A stretch of 64,000 nt of DNA from Aurantiochytrium sp. KH105 (taxonomy: Eukaryota; Sar; Bigyra; Thraustochytrida; Thraustochytriidae): contig BGKB01000174.1 in assembly GCA_003116975.1 (NCBI GenBank), forward strand, positions 83,502-147,501. Reading direction: 5' to 3'. Each line of letters opens with the position of its first letter. Position 1 is the stretch's first letter. Both the position numbers and the translations under genes were made by a program. The notes under the pieces were generated by a model. It saw only the letters and a program-made list of their open reading frames with translations, made no database searches and had not been told where the DNA came from. Positions 1-9,638 of the stretch are shown in pieces.

Positions 1-1
1 C

Positions 2-3000
2 TCGCCCGGATCCGTGCAGCTCATCGAATGGATCTCGCGGTGTCTGAACAATCTTCTTAACTATGCGAGTCCAGTCGGTAGCAGTGACGCTGCGCAGACC
101 CGAGTCTTCACACTCGGTGTCATGCGGTCGCTTCTTGCTGGTCTGCTCATGCTCTTTGAGGTGGCGGGCGACGACGAGGCAGACGTCGGACCATGCGCCA
201 AACTCGCGAATGCGCGCATGCTTGCGCTCGACCCGCTGGCAAAGGTTCTCTCCAGGTATGCCGACCAGACGGAGATCCTTGATTTGTGCTTGCCGCTGCT
301 CTGCCTCATTCTCTCGGGGCTTTCTCCGGAGCAGACGCTGGCCGTCAAGGCTTTGATGGATCAGAATGTCTTTGGTTTGCTGCAAAAATCATATGTGCTC
401 CATGCCGAGACTCTCGGGCGCCGCTACGCCGACCGCCAAGGCCTTCACATTTGGCTCGAGCGCAATGGTCTCAGCGACCTCAGTGTCAAGGTGCTGAGCG
501 CCACGGCGCCTTCTGCGACAAACAAGGATGTTGCGCCGTCGGGAGCGTCAACACGGGGCGACGCAGAACCCGACAACTCATCTGTCATTTCACTTGCGCT
601 CTCGTCGAGTTCGCAAGATGCACTTACGATCCATGAAGAAGAGGACGCTTCCGTCTCTGCAGCCGCTGCGGCAGAGGCCGAAGCGGATCGCGCCAAAGGC
701 GCCAAGGAAAAGGAAGCCGAGAGCCGCATGCGAGAGATTGCGCGACAGCTGGGATACAAGACTTTCGAATTTCGTTCAAGACATCGGTCTTCTCGCAACT
801 ATCGCGATCTCGTTGGCTCCAAGATTTCTTCAGGATACTCTGACGAGGCCGGCCTCGTTGATATGAGTGTGATCCACCTTTTTCTGGACTTTGGCATCAC
901 CAGCGTCAGCGAGCTTCGCACCTTGGACCACGCAGCGCTTCAGGAGATGGGCATCTACAAGCCCTCCGACCGGCGCCGGCTCTTGGACATTATTGACGAG
1001 CGTAGTGGTAACACCCATATCGGTGAGTCCTATGCGCATTCGTCACAGGCCTCGTCTGCATCGGGCCCGCCGTCCAGGCCGCCGATGGGCATGGAATCTG
1101 ATATTCCCATGTCCTCGGCAGCAACCCCTTCCTCCTGGACAGGCGCCGGGACCAAGGGCGGCAGCTCACGTGGTGCGAGCGGAGGCGTTTCCGGAGCGCG
1201 CAGACCCATTTCGCGCAAGGTGGGCTTTGAGGCGGCGCAGGAGCTGAAGCGTGGCCTTTTGCGCTTGCAGCTAATCTTGCACATTTTTGGTGCTGCCGCT
1301 CGTGTCGATGGCACAGGGGTTGGACCTCACCTCGCACGTCTGAACATCCTACGCGCGCTCGCTACGGATCCGCTTCTGCGCGGCGTTGCTGGCGACAAGC
1401 CATTTCCTGCGAGCATGGACAACCGCGACAATGCCGCCTCCATTACCTTTCGTGGATACACGGTTCAGGGCGAGCGAGATCCAGCCCATTTGGTATGGTG
1501 TCAGGCACTCGAACTGGCTGCCATTCTTCTCGACAGTAACAAGACAAGCAAGGAGAATCGCAATGTGGAGCCAGCTTTTACATTTGTTGCGGCACATCGC
1601 GGCGCCATTCTTGCAGCGCTCCAGGCATACAAGAGCGCGGATAGCGTGCTCACCCTTGGCGCTCTCGAGGAGTCCCTTCGTGTCGTGGACTTGCTTCGCG
1701 CAATGTCGAGCCATACGCAGCGATGGCGCCTGCATGGAGAACTGTACGCTCCTTTGCTTACGACCGCGTGGACAATGCTCCATGAGCTGGTGGTTGGCAG
1801 TGAGGGCGCGCGCCGGTCGTACTTTTTGGAGGAGTTCGTCCGCACGTTCTTCACTGTAAGCAAGGCAGTGCCGCGGCTGTGCATTTGCACGCGACCCGTC
1901 ACTCCACTCGAAGTGGACCAGGATCGGCAGCCGGTGATGGAGTCGTTGCAGCGCAAGCCTCTGGCGGGCACCCCTCGCGAGAAAACATCTATTCTCCGCA
2001 CTTCTAGCATCATCGAGGAGCTGCGAGAGTCCGAAGCCGAGACTGCTCCTTCGTCTCGCGGCGCAGTTATATCGCAGCTCGACGATGGAGATATCTCCGT
2101 CTTGCACGTGACCATCGAATATAGGGTGTGCAGTGTTGTGCAACAGCTGCTCGCTCTACTTCGCTCGCGTCAAATTGTCAAGCACCCGCGTCAACTGCAG
2201 ACCGATGAACACACGCTGCAAGTTTTGCCGCGTCGGGATTGGGGCAAGGCCATGATTCCCTTTCCTCTTGCTCGCGGTGTAGGAAGACAACAGCATTACT
2301 CGTTGCATCACTCGAACCATTACGAGTCAAGACCGCGATCCTTTTCGCATGGAAATCTCGGTGAGCACGCAATGCATGGTGGCACGCTCGGCACAGATGC
2401 TGCAACTCCGAGTGTAGCAACCTTGCTTTCTCTTCTTGGTTATGCCAAGTACCGATTGCATCTTGCGGCGAAGATGGGCATGTCTTACGAGGAAGACCGA
2501 GGGCAAGATTTGCGGCATCCCGGTTCGGAGCGCTGGCGTCGAATGCTCGCGTACATCTCGTCCAACACACTTTACGTACTCTGCATGTCTCTCGAGCTTT
2601 CACTACATGAGCGCGATCGTTTGACTGCGCAGGGTGCGCAAGGAGGGCATGAGGATAGTTTACAATATACGCTGAGCGAACAAATGCTTGAGGATTTGCA
2701 GAACCGGGCCGTTGGAGGCTGCGACAAGATTCAAAAGCATTTGAATGAGTTTAGCGATGACGGGGCGCAGTCAGACGCGAAGCTCATGGCGCTTCTCAAG
2801 TCGCGTATCGAGACGACTTTGAGTTTCTTCGAGGTTCGATCGGATGAGCCCTCGTCAAGCGACCAAAGTTCGCAGTCTCGGCAATATCATCATCAACAGC
2901 AGCAGCAGCAACAACAACAACTTGTGTTGTCAACGCCAAGCCACAGCATCGTTGAGTCATCGACAATGATTGTCGAGAAGAGACTCGCGGAAGATCCCAA

Positions 3001-3958
3001 GCAGCTAATGAATGCGCGCTCAGGTAAGCGCTTTCGAATGTCTCTCTCTCGTGACATTGTGCCACAGGGCCACGGAACACCAGAGGGCGTCGTGATATGG
3101 CTACCTGGGCCCGAGGACCACCCCGCATCATGGGAAGCCGTCTTTCGCGACTTTGGGATGCCTCGCGTCCGCTTCATCATCCCAGACTTGGGTTTGGAGC
3201 GTGTACCGGAACCGTTTGCGCCTGGGCTCCATGAGACTCTGCAACTACCCGGTGGGCCGAAGCTCGTTGCAAGCATGCTCGCGGATGCCGCAGAAGAAAT
3301 GAGACGAATCAAGCTGCGATCGAAACAATCGGCGCAGGGCAAGGGAGGAGGAAGTCAATACAAGGATGGTGGTAAAGCGCCTCGGTTTCCTTCGCAGAGC
3401 GCCTTCCCCGCGATTCGAGAGCTCTTTGCCCTGATCACTCCGCGCAACGAGGACCGTGACGTGGCTGTAGAAGCCGCTCGACTTGTTCGCGAGGCAGTGA
3501 TCGCACAGTTGCATCAGGGCGTTCTCCCTCAAAACATTATGCTTGGCGGATTCCAGAGCGGCGGTGGCTTCGCGTTGCTTTCGGCGCTCCTGCTCGCAAT
3601 GGAGTCCGACCCCATTGTCATTGGCTTTGTCGCTGGTATCAATGCGCACCTCTCGTTGGCAAGTGAGGTTCTCGATTCTTTGCTACATTTGCTCTTGGTC
3701 AAGCCCTCGACGCAGGAAATGCAACTGCCCAAGATTTTGATGCGCAATGGTGCGCTCGATGTCAATGTGACGCCCGCGCTTGCCGAAGTTACTGCGCGGG
3801 TGCTTCATCTCGCTGGCGCTGAGGTGAATTTCGACACAGTACAAGGCTTGGATCATTCGCAGTGGACTCTTGATCAGATGAGACTTGTCTGGGAAATGGT
3901 GTCGCACCAGATGTCGGCGCGCAGCGACTCGCCTGCTCCCGACAGCAATGCTCGCTGA
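2..3958 (+). CDS. SAM-domain protein with C-terminal acyl-protein-thioesterase-like domain (5' partial)
   Basis: The reading frame is open to the left edge of the window, and the first start-like codon (position 14) is GTG, so the true start probably lies upstream. About 1,318 codons are visible, ending in TGA. Residues 1-150 are helical and HEAT/ARM-like. Near residues 286-330 is a SAM-like segment (SVIHLFLDFGI, then ALQEMGI). The middle is low in complexity, with a poly-Q run near 2898-2920. Residues about 1020-1310 resemble phospholipase/carboxylesterase (APT/LYPLA) alpha/beta hydrolases: IMLGGFQSGGG at the nucleophile elbow, an Asp in GALDVNV and a His in GLDHSQW. Family members read GGFSQGG, so Ser and Gln are exchanged here and catalysis is doubtful. 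A plausible role is a scaffold with a thioesterase-like or pseudo-enzymatic tail. I do not recognise an orthologue. Confidence 0.75.
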   Translation, partial: SPGSVQLIEWISRCLNNLLNYASPVGSSDAAQTRVFTLGVMRSLLAGLLMLFEVAGDDEADVGPCAKLANARMLALDPLAKVLSRYADQTEILDLCLPLLCLILSGLSPEQTLAVKALMDQNVFGLLQKSYVLHAETLGRRYADRQGLHIWLERNGLSDLSVKVLSATAPSATNKDVAPSGASTRGDAEPDNSSVISLALSSSSQDALTIHEEEDASVSAAAAAEAEADRAKGAKEKEAESRMREIARQLGYKTFEFRSRHRSSRNYRDLVGSKISSGYSDEAGLVDMSVIHLFLDFGITSVSELRTLDHAALQEMGIYKPSDRRRLLDIIDERSGNTHIGESYAHSSQASSASGPPSRPPMGMESDIPMSSAATPSSWTGAGTKGGSSRGASGGVSGARRPISRKVGFEAAQELKRGLLRLQLILHIFGAAARVDGTGVGPHLARLNILRALATDPLLRGVAGDKPFPASMDNRDNAASITFRGYTVQGERDPAHLVWCQALELAAILLDSNKTSKENRNVEPAFTFVAAHRGAILAALQAYKSADSVLTLGALEESLRVVDLLRAMSSHTQRWRLHGELYAPLLTTAWTMLHELVVGSEGARRSYFLEEFVRTFFTVSKAVPRLCICTRPVTPLEVDQDRQPVMESLQRKPLAGTPREKTSILRTSSIIEELRESEAETAPSSRGAVISQLDDGDISVLHVTIEYRVCSVVQQLLALLRSRQIVKHPRQLQTDEHTLQVLPRRDWGKAMIPFPLARGVGRQQHYSLHHSNHYESRPRSFSHGNLGEHAMHGGTLGTDAATPSVATLLSLLGYAKYRLHLAAKMGMSYEEDRGQDLRHPGSERWRRMLAYISSNTLYVLCMSLELSLHERDRLTAQGAQGGHEDSLQYTLSEQMLEDLQNRAVGGCDKIQKHLNEFSDDGAQSDAKLMALLKSRIETTLSFFEVRSDEPSSSDQSSQSRQYHHQQQQQQQQQLVLSTPSHSIVESSTMIVEKRLAEDPKQLMNARSGKRFRMSLSRDIVPQGHGTPEGVVIWLPGPEDHPASWEAVFRDFGMPRVRFIIPDLGLERVPEPFAPGLHETLQLPGGPKLVASMLADAAEEMRRIKLRSKQSAQGKGGGSQYKDGGKAPRFPSQSAFPAIRELFALITPRNEDRDVAVEAARLVREAVIAQLHQGVLPQNIMLGGFQSGGGFALLSALLLAMESDPIVIGFVAGINAHLSLASEVLDSLLHLLLVKPSTQEMQLPKILMRNGALDVNVTPALAEVTARVLHLAGAEVNFDTVQGLDHSQWTLDQMRLVWEMVSHQMSARSDSPAPDSNAR

Positions 3959-4197
3959 CCAAGCACGCTCACTGCGCATGCAAGCAAAACGTATCGTGAG
4001 CTGATTGGCTGTCTATAGCTGTGTTAGAAATTCGCAATAACCTTTCATCATAATTGAGGGTTCCTCCTCTTTTATTATTTTTCCCCCGCTTCTTCTTCCT
4101 CTTTCCTTCCGTTCCCTCTCCCTACAAGCCTGTTTGTGCCTTTTGCGATTTCCCCCCAAAAGCACTCGCTTGCACGGTCTCATAGATAGCTTGTGCC

Positions 4198-5610
4198 TCA
4201 CTCTGCATCCAAAGCAGAGGCAGCCGTACGATGAAATGTGCACATGCCTTTTGTTCGAGCGAACTTATCGCATTCTGGCTCAATACAGCGCCTGCCGCCT
4301 CCGTGGCGAAAACAGACATCTGGCTGACCAAGGCGATCCGCGCATTGCGGTTCGCGACAGCCGTTCTCACCGGTGTGCTGCAGACACTTGCGTCTGGGCT
4401 GAGCAGACCTTGGGCAGTTTTCAACGCTGCAGCGGCGCCCTCCACCATGACGAGCACACTTTCCGTTTGACTGTGCTGCCCTGGTACACCCAAGCCTCTT
4501 GCAGCGAGCTCCGCCTCCGTGCGCGATGCATCTGCCCTGCCCGCGAGCCATCTTTTCGCATCCGTGCTCTTTGCAGTAAAGCAAACTTCGGTGGTCTGTG
4601 CATGTGCCGCCAACCCCGCCAAGAGCATTGCAGCCGGCCACTTTGCATCGTGCAACGCCACCATGGGCTTTACATCTCTTTTGCGACACGGGTTGTTTCG
4701 TGCAACCAGCGATTTCGCATTGCTGACCGCCGCCGTGAGCCCGGCAAAAATTGCCCGTCAGAGCATTTGCCCTGCATCCCTCCCCTGCACACGTTTTGCT
4801 ACCACCATGAGCTATGCAACGACCCCGGGACCTCACACGGTTGCCACATCCCGCATGCCCGCATTGAGTCGTTTCAGCTCGCGGATGCCTTCGTGGGCGC
4901 GCAGTGCTGTCGCGATTGGCGATATCGTGGTCTCTCTCAACGCCAACTTGCTCAGCGTCAGCGTCAGCGTCAACGGCAACGGCGGCCTCATTTGTGGCTT
5001 GCATAGGCAAAGAACTGCATGGAAGTTTGCTCCGCTCGGGCAAGCTGTGCATTGCGCATGAATCTCCTTCCTTTTGAACCGTACGCTGGCATCTAGAGGC
5101 TGCGCATCGAGGCTTACAGTGAGACTTGCACATGTTTCGGGCTCGCGCAAGCGCTGTGCAGCCAGGCACCTTGCACCGTTTTCCTCCGCCGTGTAACACG
5201 CAGCGTTTGCGAGATCGTGCTTGGTTCTGGCACAACCTCACCTCGCACGCACGTCTCTTCCGACCCTTTGTAGCTTTTGAGACATGAACTTTTTCTTCTA
5301 TTTCGGAGGCTGAATTCTTTTGCTGTCGCGCGTGGATTTGAGGTCCATTGGTGTCCTCCTTTTCCTCGTCTTGCGCAGCAGCATTGGTTCCGACGGCTTT
5401 GCGTGCGTCGTCTCCGCTGCTGCTGCTCGCAAAGCTCTCTTCATCGTCCTCATCTTCGTCCGCCATCATCTCGCCGCTCAGCAGGCTCTCAAGCACGACA
5501 TCCCCAAAGTCAGTTTCGAGATTCGCGCTACCGGCGTCGCTGTGCGCCTTTTCTCTGTCGTTCTCCACCTCCTCATCCTCTTCGCCGTCATCGTGGTCGT
5601 CGTGGTCGTG

Positions 5611-5642
<32 letters not shown>

Positions 5643-5871
5643 CGTTGTTCTCCTCGTCCTCGTTGACAAAGTCGTCGTTATCGTCGCTGAGGCGCCTCGT
5701 GACGTTGCCGCACTCGCCCTGCGCTCCCCGACTTCGCGCGCGCGCGGCGGCGGCTGCGGCGGCAGCGACGCCAGCGGCGGCGGCGGCCGCGGCTTCCCAC
5801 GCGTCGCCCCCGCGCAGCGGCGGCAGCAGCGGCACCAGGGCCAGCGGCAGCAGCGGCGGCTCCACCTCCAT
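4198..5871 (-). CDS. Cys/His 'HGG' tandem zinc-repeat protein (WRKY19-like family of stramenopiles)
   Basis: Predicted 557 aa from an ATG at 5871. The N-terminus is poly-Ala/Pro and is followed by a very acidic His-Asp tract encoded by a GTCGTG-type microsatellite (about 5588-5647). The C-terminal 60% carries 12 tandem units of C-x4-C-x9-C-x2-H, usually ending HGG (for example CIAHGG, CRAHGG). Proteins with this repeat are common in oomycetes and other heterokonts, where pipelines call them 'WRKY transcription factor 19'; no WRKYGQK motif is visible here. Each unit could bind one zinc through CCCH. Nucleic-acid binding is the usual guess but is not shown by the sequence. An N base at 5961 lies just upstream, so the 5' end may be incomplete. 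Confidence 0.75.
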
Positions 5872-7589
5872 CGTCCATATCCCCGCTGTGCATCCCGCGC
5901 CTGCAGCTGCCGCCGCTTCCGCTGCTGCCGCCGCCGCCGCCGCCGCTGCCGCCGCCGCCGNCGCGTCCGACCGGCGCGGGGGCGGGGCGGGGTGAGGATT
6001 TCACGCGGGTGGTGAACGTCGAGGAGTGAATGAATGCTCCGCGACGCAGCGCGCGCCGGCGGCCTCGATTGATGCTCGTGCTCGCCTTCTTCGCGGACTT
6101 GCTCGCTCGCTCGCTCGCTCTCAGGAGACCTGCGAGAGCGGGCGAGCGTCTGTGCGGGTCTCGCGCGGGAGGCCGAGCGGGCGCGGCGCGTGAAAGGCGC
6201 GAGACGGGCGGTCTGGCGTGGACAGACGGCGAGGGCGGATGTTGACCAAGAGCATGCGTGACTGCCGGTGGTGCATTTTTGCGCATTTTTGCGCATGTTG
6301 TCTCGCTGGACGCCATGCTCGAGCTTTGTGACGATGGCGACGAGGAGAAGGAGGGGAGGCCTCGAGCGCGCGCGCCGCGTGCCTCGCGTTCTACTGCGGG
6401 GGGGAGCAGCAGGTCCAGCTGCTGCGATCGACGAGGCGCGCGGCGACGAGAGATGCGAGGCATGGAAACTCGAGGCTAGTGCAAACAGGCGAGATGCTTT
6501 TATCTTGCGCGAAACTGAAAATGAGCAAACCCTGACGCTCGATTCGTTTGATTTCCCTCTTCTTTTCGTTACTTTCCTTTTCTTTCTTTCTTCCCCCCCC
6601 CCCTTTTTTTTTTTTAATTTCTACATTCCACTTCCCTTCCCTCTTGGTAGGCTGGCTTCGTTGTGGCAGGCACTGTCGCCGAGGCCAAGGCGCTTCGCTA
6701 ACACCCCTTGAAGCAGGAGCAGTAAACAGGGCTCCGACAAACTTCTCTTCGATCTTGCGCTCTTCTCGTGGAGTCTCTCTTATTCATGAAAAAGGTTTTT
6801 AATTTCGAAACAAGGTTGGGAGGGTTTCGTAACAGAGTTACGTACTTGAAGAATTGACACGCCGCGCCAATGAGCGAGTGTGAGCGGAGCAGGTGGACTT
6901 GCTGTAGTGATAACCCAAGACTGCTGAGCTGTCTGTTCTTTTTAGATTTTGAAATCTCTAACACTTGGAGTGTCGTAACTTCTCTTGCACCTGAAGAATA
7001 GGAGTTTACCGCAGCATAAGCGCAGGTTCCTTTTCACAACGCGCAAAATTCAGACCGATAGGTCTTCAGGTATTTCGGCGAGACAAAACAAGCATTTACG
7101 ACTCGTGTCGCGACGGGAATTTTTCAGAGTTCCTAGTGCATTGTATGATCTCTAGGCTAATTCCATCTGCGGAAGTCAGCTACTGAGTGGCTTGGCTTCG
7201 TTCCACACTTGCTCCCTAAATTTGATTGAGCAGCCATGATCACATCGCCAAATTCTTTGCACTGGTATTATAAATTACACGGGCAGCCTCTACGCAGCTC
7301 AGGATCTCTGCAGCGTTGCTAAAGATCCGCACCGAGTTCTGGAATGATTTCCGGGCTACGTTTCCTGACTTTGCCGTCATTTCCTGTGGTGACGACATCT
7401 TCTCCAAATAGTTCTATCGGGGTTTAAAACAAGCATGCGTTTGCTGGTTGCGGTGCGATCAGAGTCTTCAGGTGTCCACGGCAGAGAACAAGCATACGTC
7501 GGCAAAACGTGATGCGATCGGCGTCTTCAGGAGTTCCTTGCGGAGCTCAAGTCCACATTCGCAATTTGTAATGCGATCAGTTCTGTTTT
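5872..7589. other. Gene-free interval, 1.7 kb
   Basis: No protein or RNA gene is recognised. The first 600 bases are GCC/CGC-rich, include one undetermined base (5961), and give long but composition-driven frames on several strands. Homopolymer runs of C and T occur at about 6592-6615. The part beyond about 6700 is less GC-rich and holds degenerate 59-bp repeats, annotated separately. Confidence 0.5.
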
Positions 7590-7610
7590 TTAGGAATTCG
7601 CGGTGGAACA
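7391..7610. repeat. Degenerate 59-bp tandem repeat
   Basis: Units begin with GATC at 7457, 7516 and 7575, an exact 59-base spacing. A more diverged copy starts near 7391, and a solitary related copy lies at about 7059-7118. Shared words are GATCnnnGTCTTCAGG and AACAAGCAT. The last copy runs into the 3' end of the UBA5-like gene. The period is not a multiple of three, so this is unlikely to be coding. Confidence 0.6.
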
Positions 7611-8594
7611 CGAACACGCGTTGACAGCCCGTGCTGCAGCAGAGGAAACAGTAACCTTGTCCATCCGACGTGAATAGGAAGTATATAATCGCCCAGGGTC
7701 GTTGACTGTCGAAGGAAGCAAAAGTCTACTTATTTTGGCAAGAACAAGACCTGCGAGAAGCGCTGCAAAGCCCGGGTCAGGACTTTCTTCGCAACGATTT
7801 GATCGCGTTTGTGTCTGGACAAAAGAATCGCAGTTTGCGCAATTCTGGAGAGCCACAACCTTGTCTGAAGAAGCGAGCGACGTATACGCATGAACCGCAC
7901 CACTCAGACCGTGCGCGGGGTCAATGTGAATCGAAGTATCGATGAAGGGCGCGTCATTCTCTACACACCATGCACTCACAGCAGAGCGCTCTTCACGTTC
8001 GCGGAGGCAGCAGACAACCAAGTCAACGGGGTACCTATCCAAGTCTCCGCAGAGTTTATTCAAAGCTTGTGCCGAGACGGGAGATGACATGGAACATACG
8101 CTGCTTGAATAGGAGAGATCGTGCGCAAGCGAGCGTGCAGCCGCAGCTTGCGTCAGGCCGATGTGCTCGCGTCGAAAACATGATTTCGCGAGACAAGCCT
8201 CGGTGACGACCTTGTCGTCGAGAATACCAAGCTTGCCGATTCCGGCGCGAGCAAGGCCTTCCGCAATAAACGACCCAACGTCTCCGGCTCCCACTAGAAT
8301 GACAGTTTTTGGCTGCAAGGGCCGCACATGGGAGTGGCTATTATTTTCGGGCTCGCTCATTCTGGTCTTGGATTTGTTCGCAAAACGCTCCAATTTTTCG
8401 AGATCGAGTTCCTGGACTCTACGAATGACGTCGGGGTTCTTGTGCATGCGGGCTGCGAACTCGAGCTCTTTGATTTTGCATTCGAGTCGTTTCACCCAGG
8501 CCAAAACATCTTCTTCCTTTGCCACCTCGAACCTCGCTCGCTCCAATGTTGCATGCTGCGCAGTGTCCTCGCTCGACTCTTCGGCGTCGACCAT
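7590..8594 (-). CDS. UBA5-like E1 (ThiF-fold) activating enzyme, divergent
   Basis: Predicted 334 aa from the ATG at 8594. The frame stays open to about 8846, but that extension is low-complexity and starts less convincingly. After a short helical N-terminus there is a Rossmann nucleotide-binding segment (VILVGAGDVGSF, then GIGKLGILDDKVV), as in UBA5, the E1 for UFM1. Further on come a Cys-x2-Cys (NCANCDSF) where UBA5 has CFAC, and a Cys (RSNRCEES) aligning with the UBA5 catalytic-cysteine region, followed by the hydrophobic AALLAGLVLAKI helix. The Asn/Arg residues that normally follow the ATP-site Asp are not obvious (DDKVVTEACLAKSC). A degenerate UBA5 or another ThiF-family adenylyltransferase are both possible. 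It is transcribed divergently from NOP10. Confidence 0.6.
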   Translation of the reverse strand: MVDAEESSEDTAQHATLERARFEVAKEEDVLAWVKRLECKIKELEFAARMHKNPDVIRRVQELDLEKLERFANKSKTRMSEPENNSHSHVRPLQPKTVILVGAGDVGSFIAEGLARAGIGKLGILDDKVVTEACLAKSCFRREHIGLTQAAAARSLAHDLSYSSSVCSMSSPVSAQALNKLCGDLDRYPVDLVVCCLREREERSAVSAWCVENDAPFIDTSIHIDPAHGLSGAVHAYTSLASSDKVVALQNCANCDSFVQTQTRSNRCEESPDPGFAALLAGLVLAKISRLLLPSTVNDPGRLYTSYSRRMDKVTVSSAAARAVNACSCSTANS

Positions 8595-9232
8595 ATTATT
8601 AGATCTTTTCGTATCTGAAAAGAAAAGGCCGACTTGGGCGTTCTCGTGGCGTCCGCTCCGTTTGTTTCCCGTGCACAGTACACAGAAACAGTCGGTGTCG
8701 TCGCTGTGCTCCAGACCCGCGCTCACAGTCAGTCTACCAGGTGCAGCGACCAGCAGCGACCAGCAGCGCCACTCCCTCCCTCCCTCGCTCCCTCTTTCGC
8801 CGCCTTCGGCACAGCCGGCGACGCAGATATGCCTCTGCAGCGGCAAGGTCGCTTCTCTGGCGCCTGCCTGCTAACTTGCTCGCTCGCTCGCTTGCTTGCT
8901 TGCTTGCCTGCTCACTTGCTTGCTAACTTGCTTGCTCTTCCTTGCTTGCACGTGTTGTGAGCGAGAATCGAAGTGGCCCAAAAAGAGTCCCAACGCCACA
9001 ATTAAGGTGGGCGCGCACAGGGGTTTAAGGAGGCCCGCCGAGACCACCAGAATTGGTCGCTCTCGCCCCGCGCCGCCCAGACTAGCAACAGCGTCGGGAC
9101 CGAGCCTTGGCTGCCGCGCGCTCTCGCTCGATCGCCTGCCTGCCTCCCGGAGTGCGTTGACGCGAAGTTGCGGAGCGCCGACCCGGATCAGCAGACAGAC
9201 GGACGCGCGTCGCGTGCAACTTGACGGCAAAG
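8595..9232. other. Divergent promoter interval between the UBA5-like gene and NOP10
   Basis: This holds the presumed 5' ends of both neighbours. A CTTG/CTCG tetranucleotide tract occupies about 8873-8944. No further gene is seen. Open frames across it on both strands consist of simple-repeat translation. Confidence 0.5.
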
Positions 9233-9554
9233 ATGCATCTCATGTACTACTTGAACGAGGAGGGCAAGCGCGTGTACACGCTCAAGGTACGTGGTGAGGA
9301 GAGGGAGGGAGGGAGGGAGCAAGGGAGGGAGACGAGGTTGCAGACTCTTGAGAAGATAAGGTGAAAGTAAACGAAACTAACTGGACTCGCTGCGCTGACG
9401 TACAACTGAGCAGAAGGAGACCCCCGAGGGTGAACCTACCGAGTCCGCACATCCTGCCCGCTTCAGCCCGGACGACAAGATGTCGCGCCAGCGGATCACT
9501 CTTAAGCAGCGTTATGGCCTCTTGCCTTCGCAGTTGCCCGCGCCCAAAGTGTAA
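9233..9554 (+). CDS. NOP10: H/ACA snoRNP subunit NOP10 (spliced)
   Basis: Two exons, 9233-9286 and 9414-9554, join in phase 0 to give 64 aa, the usual eukaryotic NOP10 length. The donor is GTACGT and the acceptor CAG. The protein starts [18 protein letters not shown] and contains [12 protein letters not shown] and YGLLPSQLP, all hallmarks of the family. NOP10 binds dyskerin (Cbf5) and GAR1/NHP2 in H/ACA RNPs that pseudouridylate rRNA and snRNA, acting in the nucleolus and Cajal-type bodies. The 127-base intron contains a GGGA-rich tract (about 9299-9327) with G-quadruplex potential. It lies tail to tail with the RHL1-like gene, 84 bases away. Confidence 0.97.
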
Positions 9555-9638
9555 TATGTGCTAAGCGATTTGGTATTGACGTTATTTTTTTCAATCCTCC
9601 GAAAAGCCAATGTGTAAAACTCATGCATTGCATTTTCT

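Noticed and set aside
1349-2143. 264-codon minus-strand frame inside the SAM-domain gene
   Set aside because: Antisense shadow of a well-supported plus-strand gene with no recognisable domain.
5320-6463. Poly-Val and poly-Ala frames around the N at 5961
   Set aside because: They result from GTCGTG and GCC repeats; the minus-strand Cys/His repeat gene explains the coding signal.
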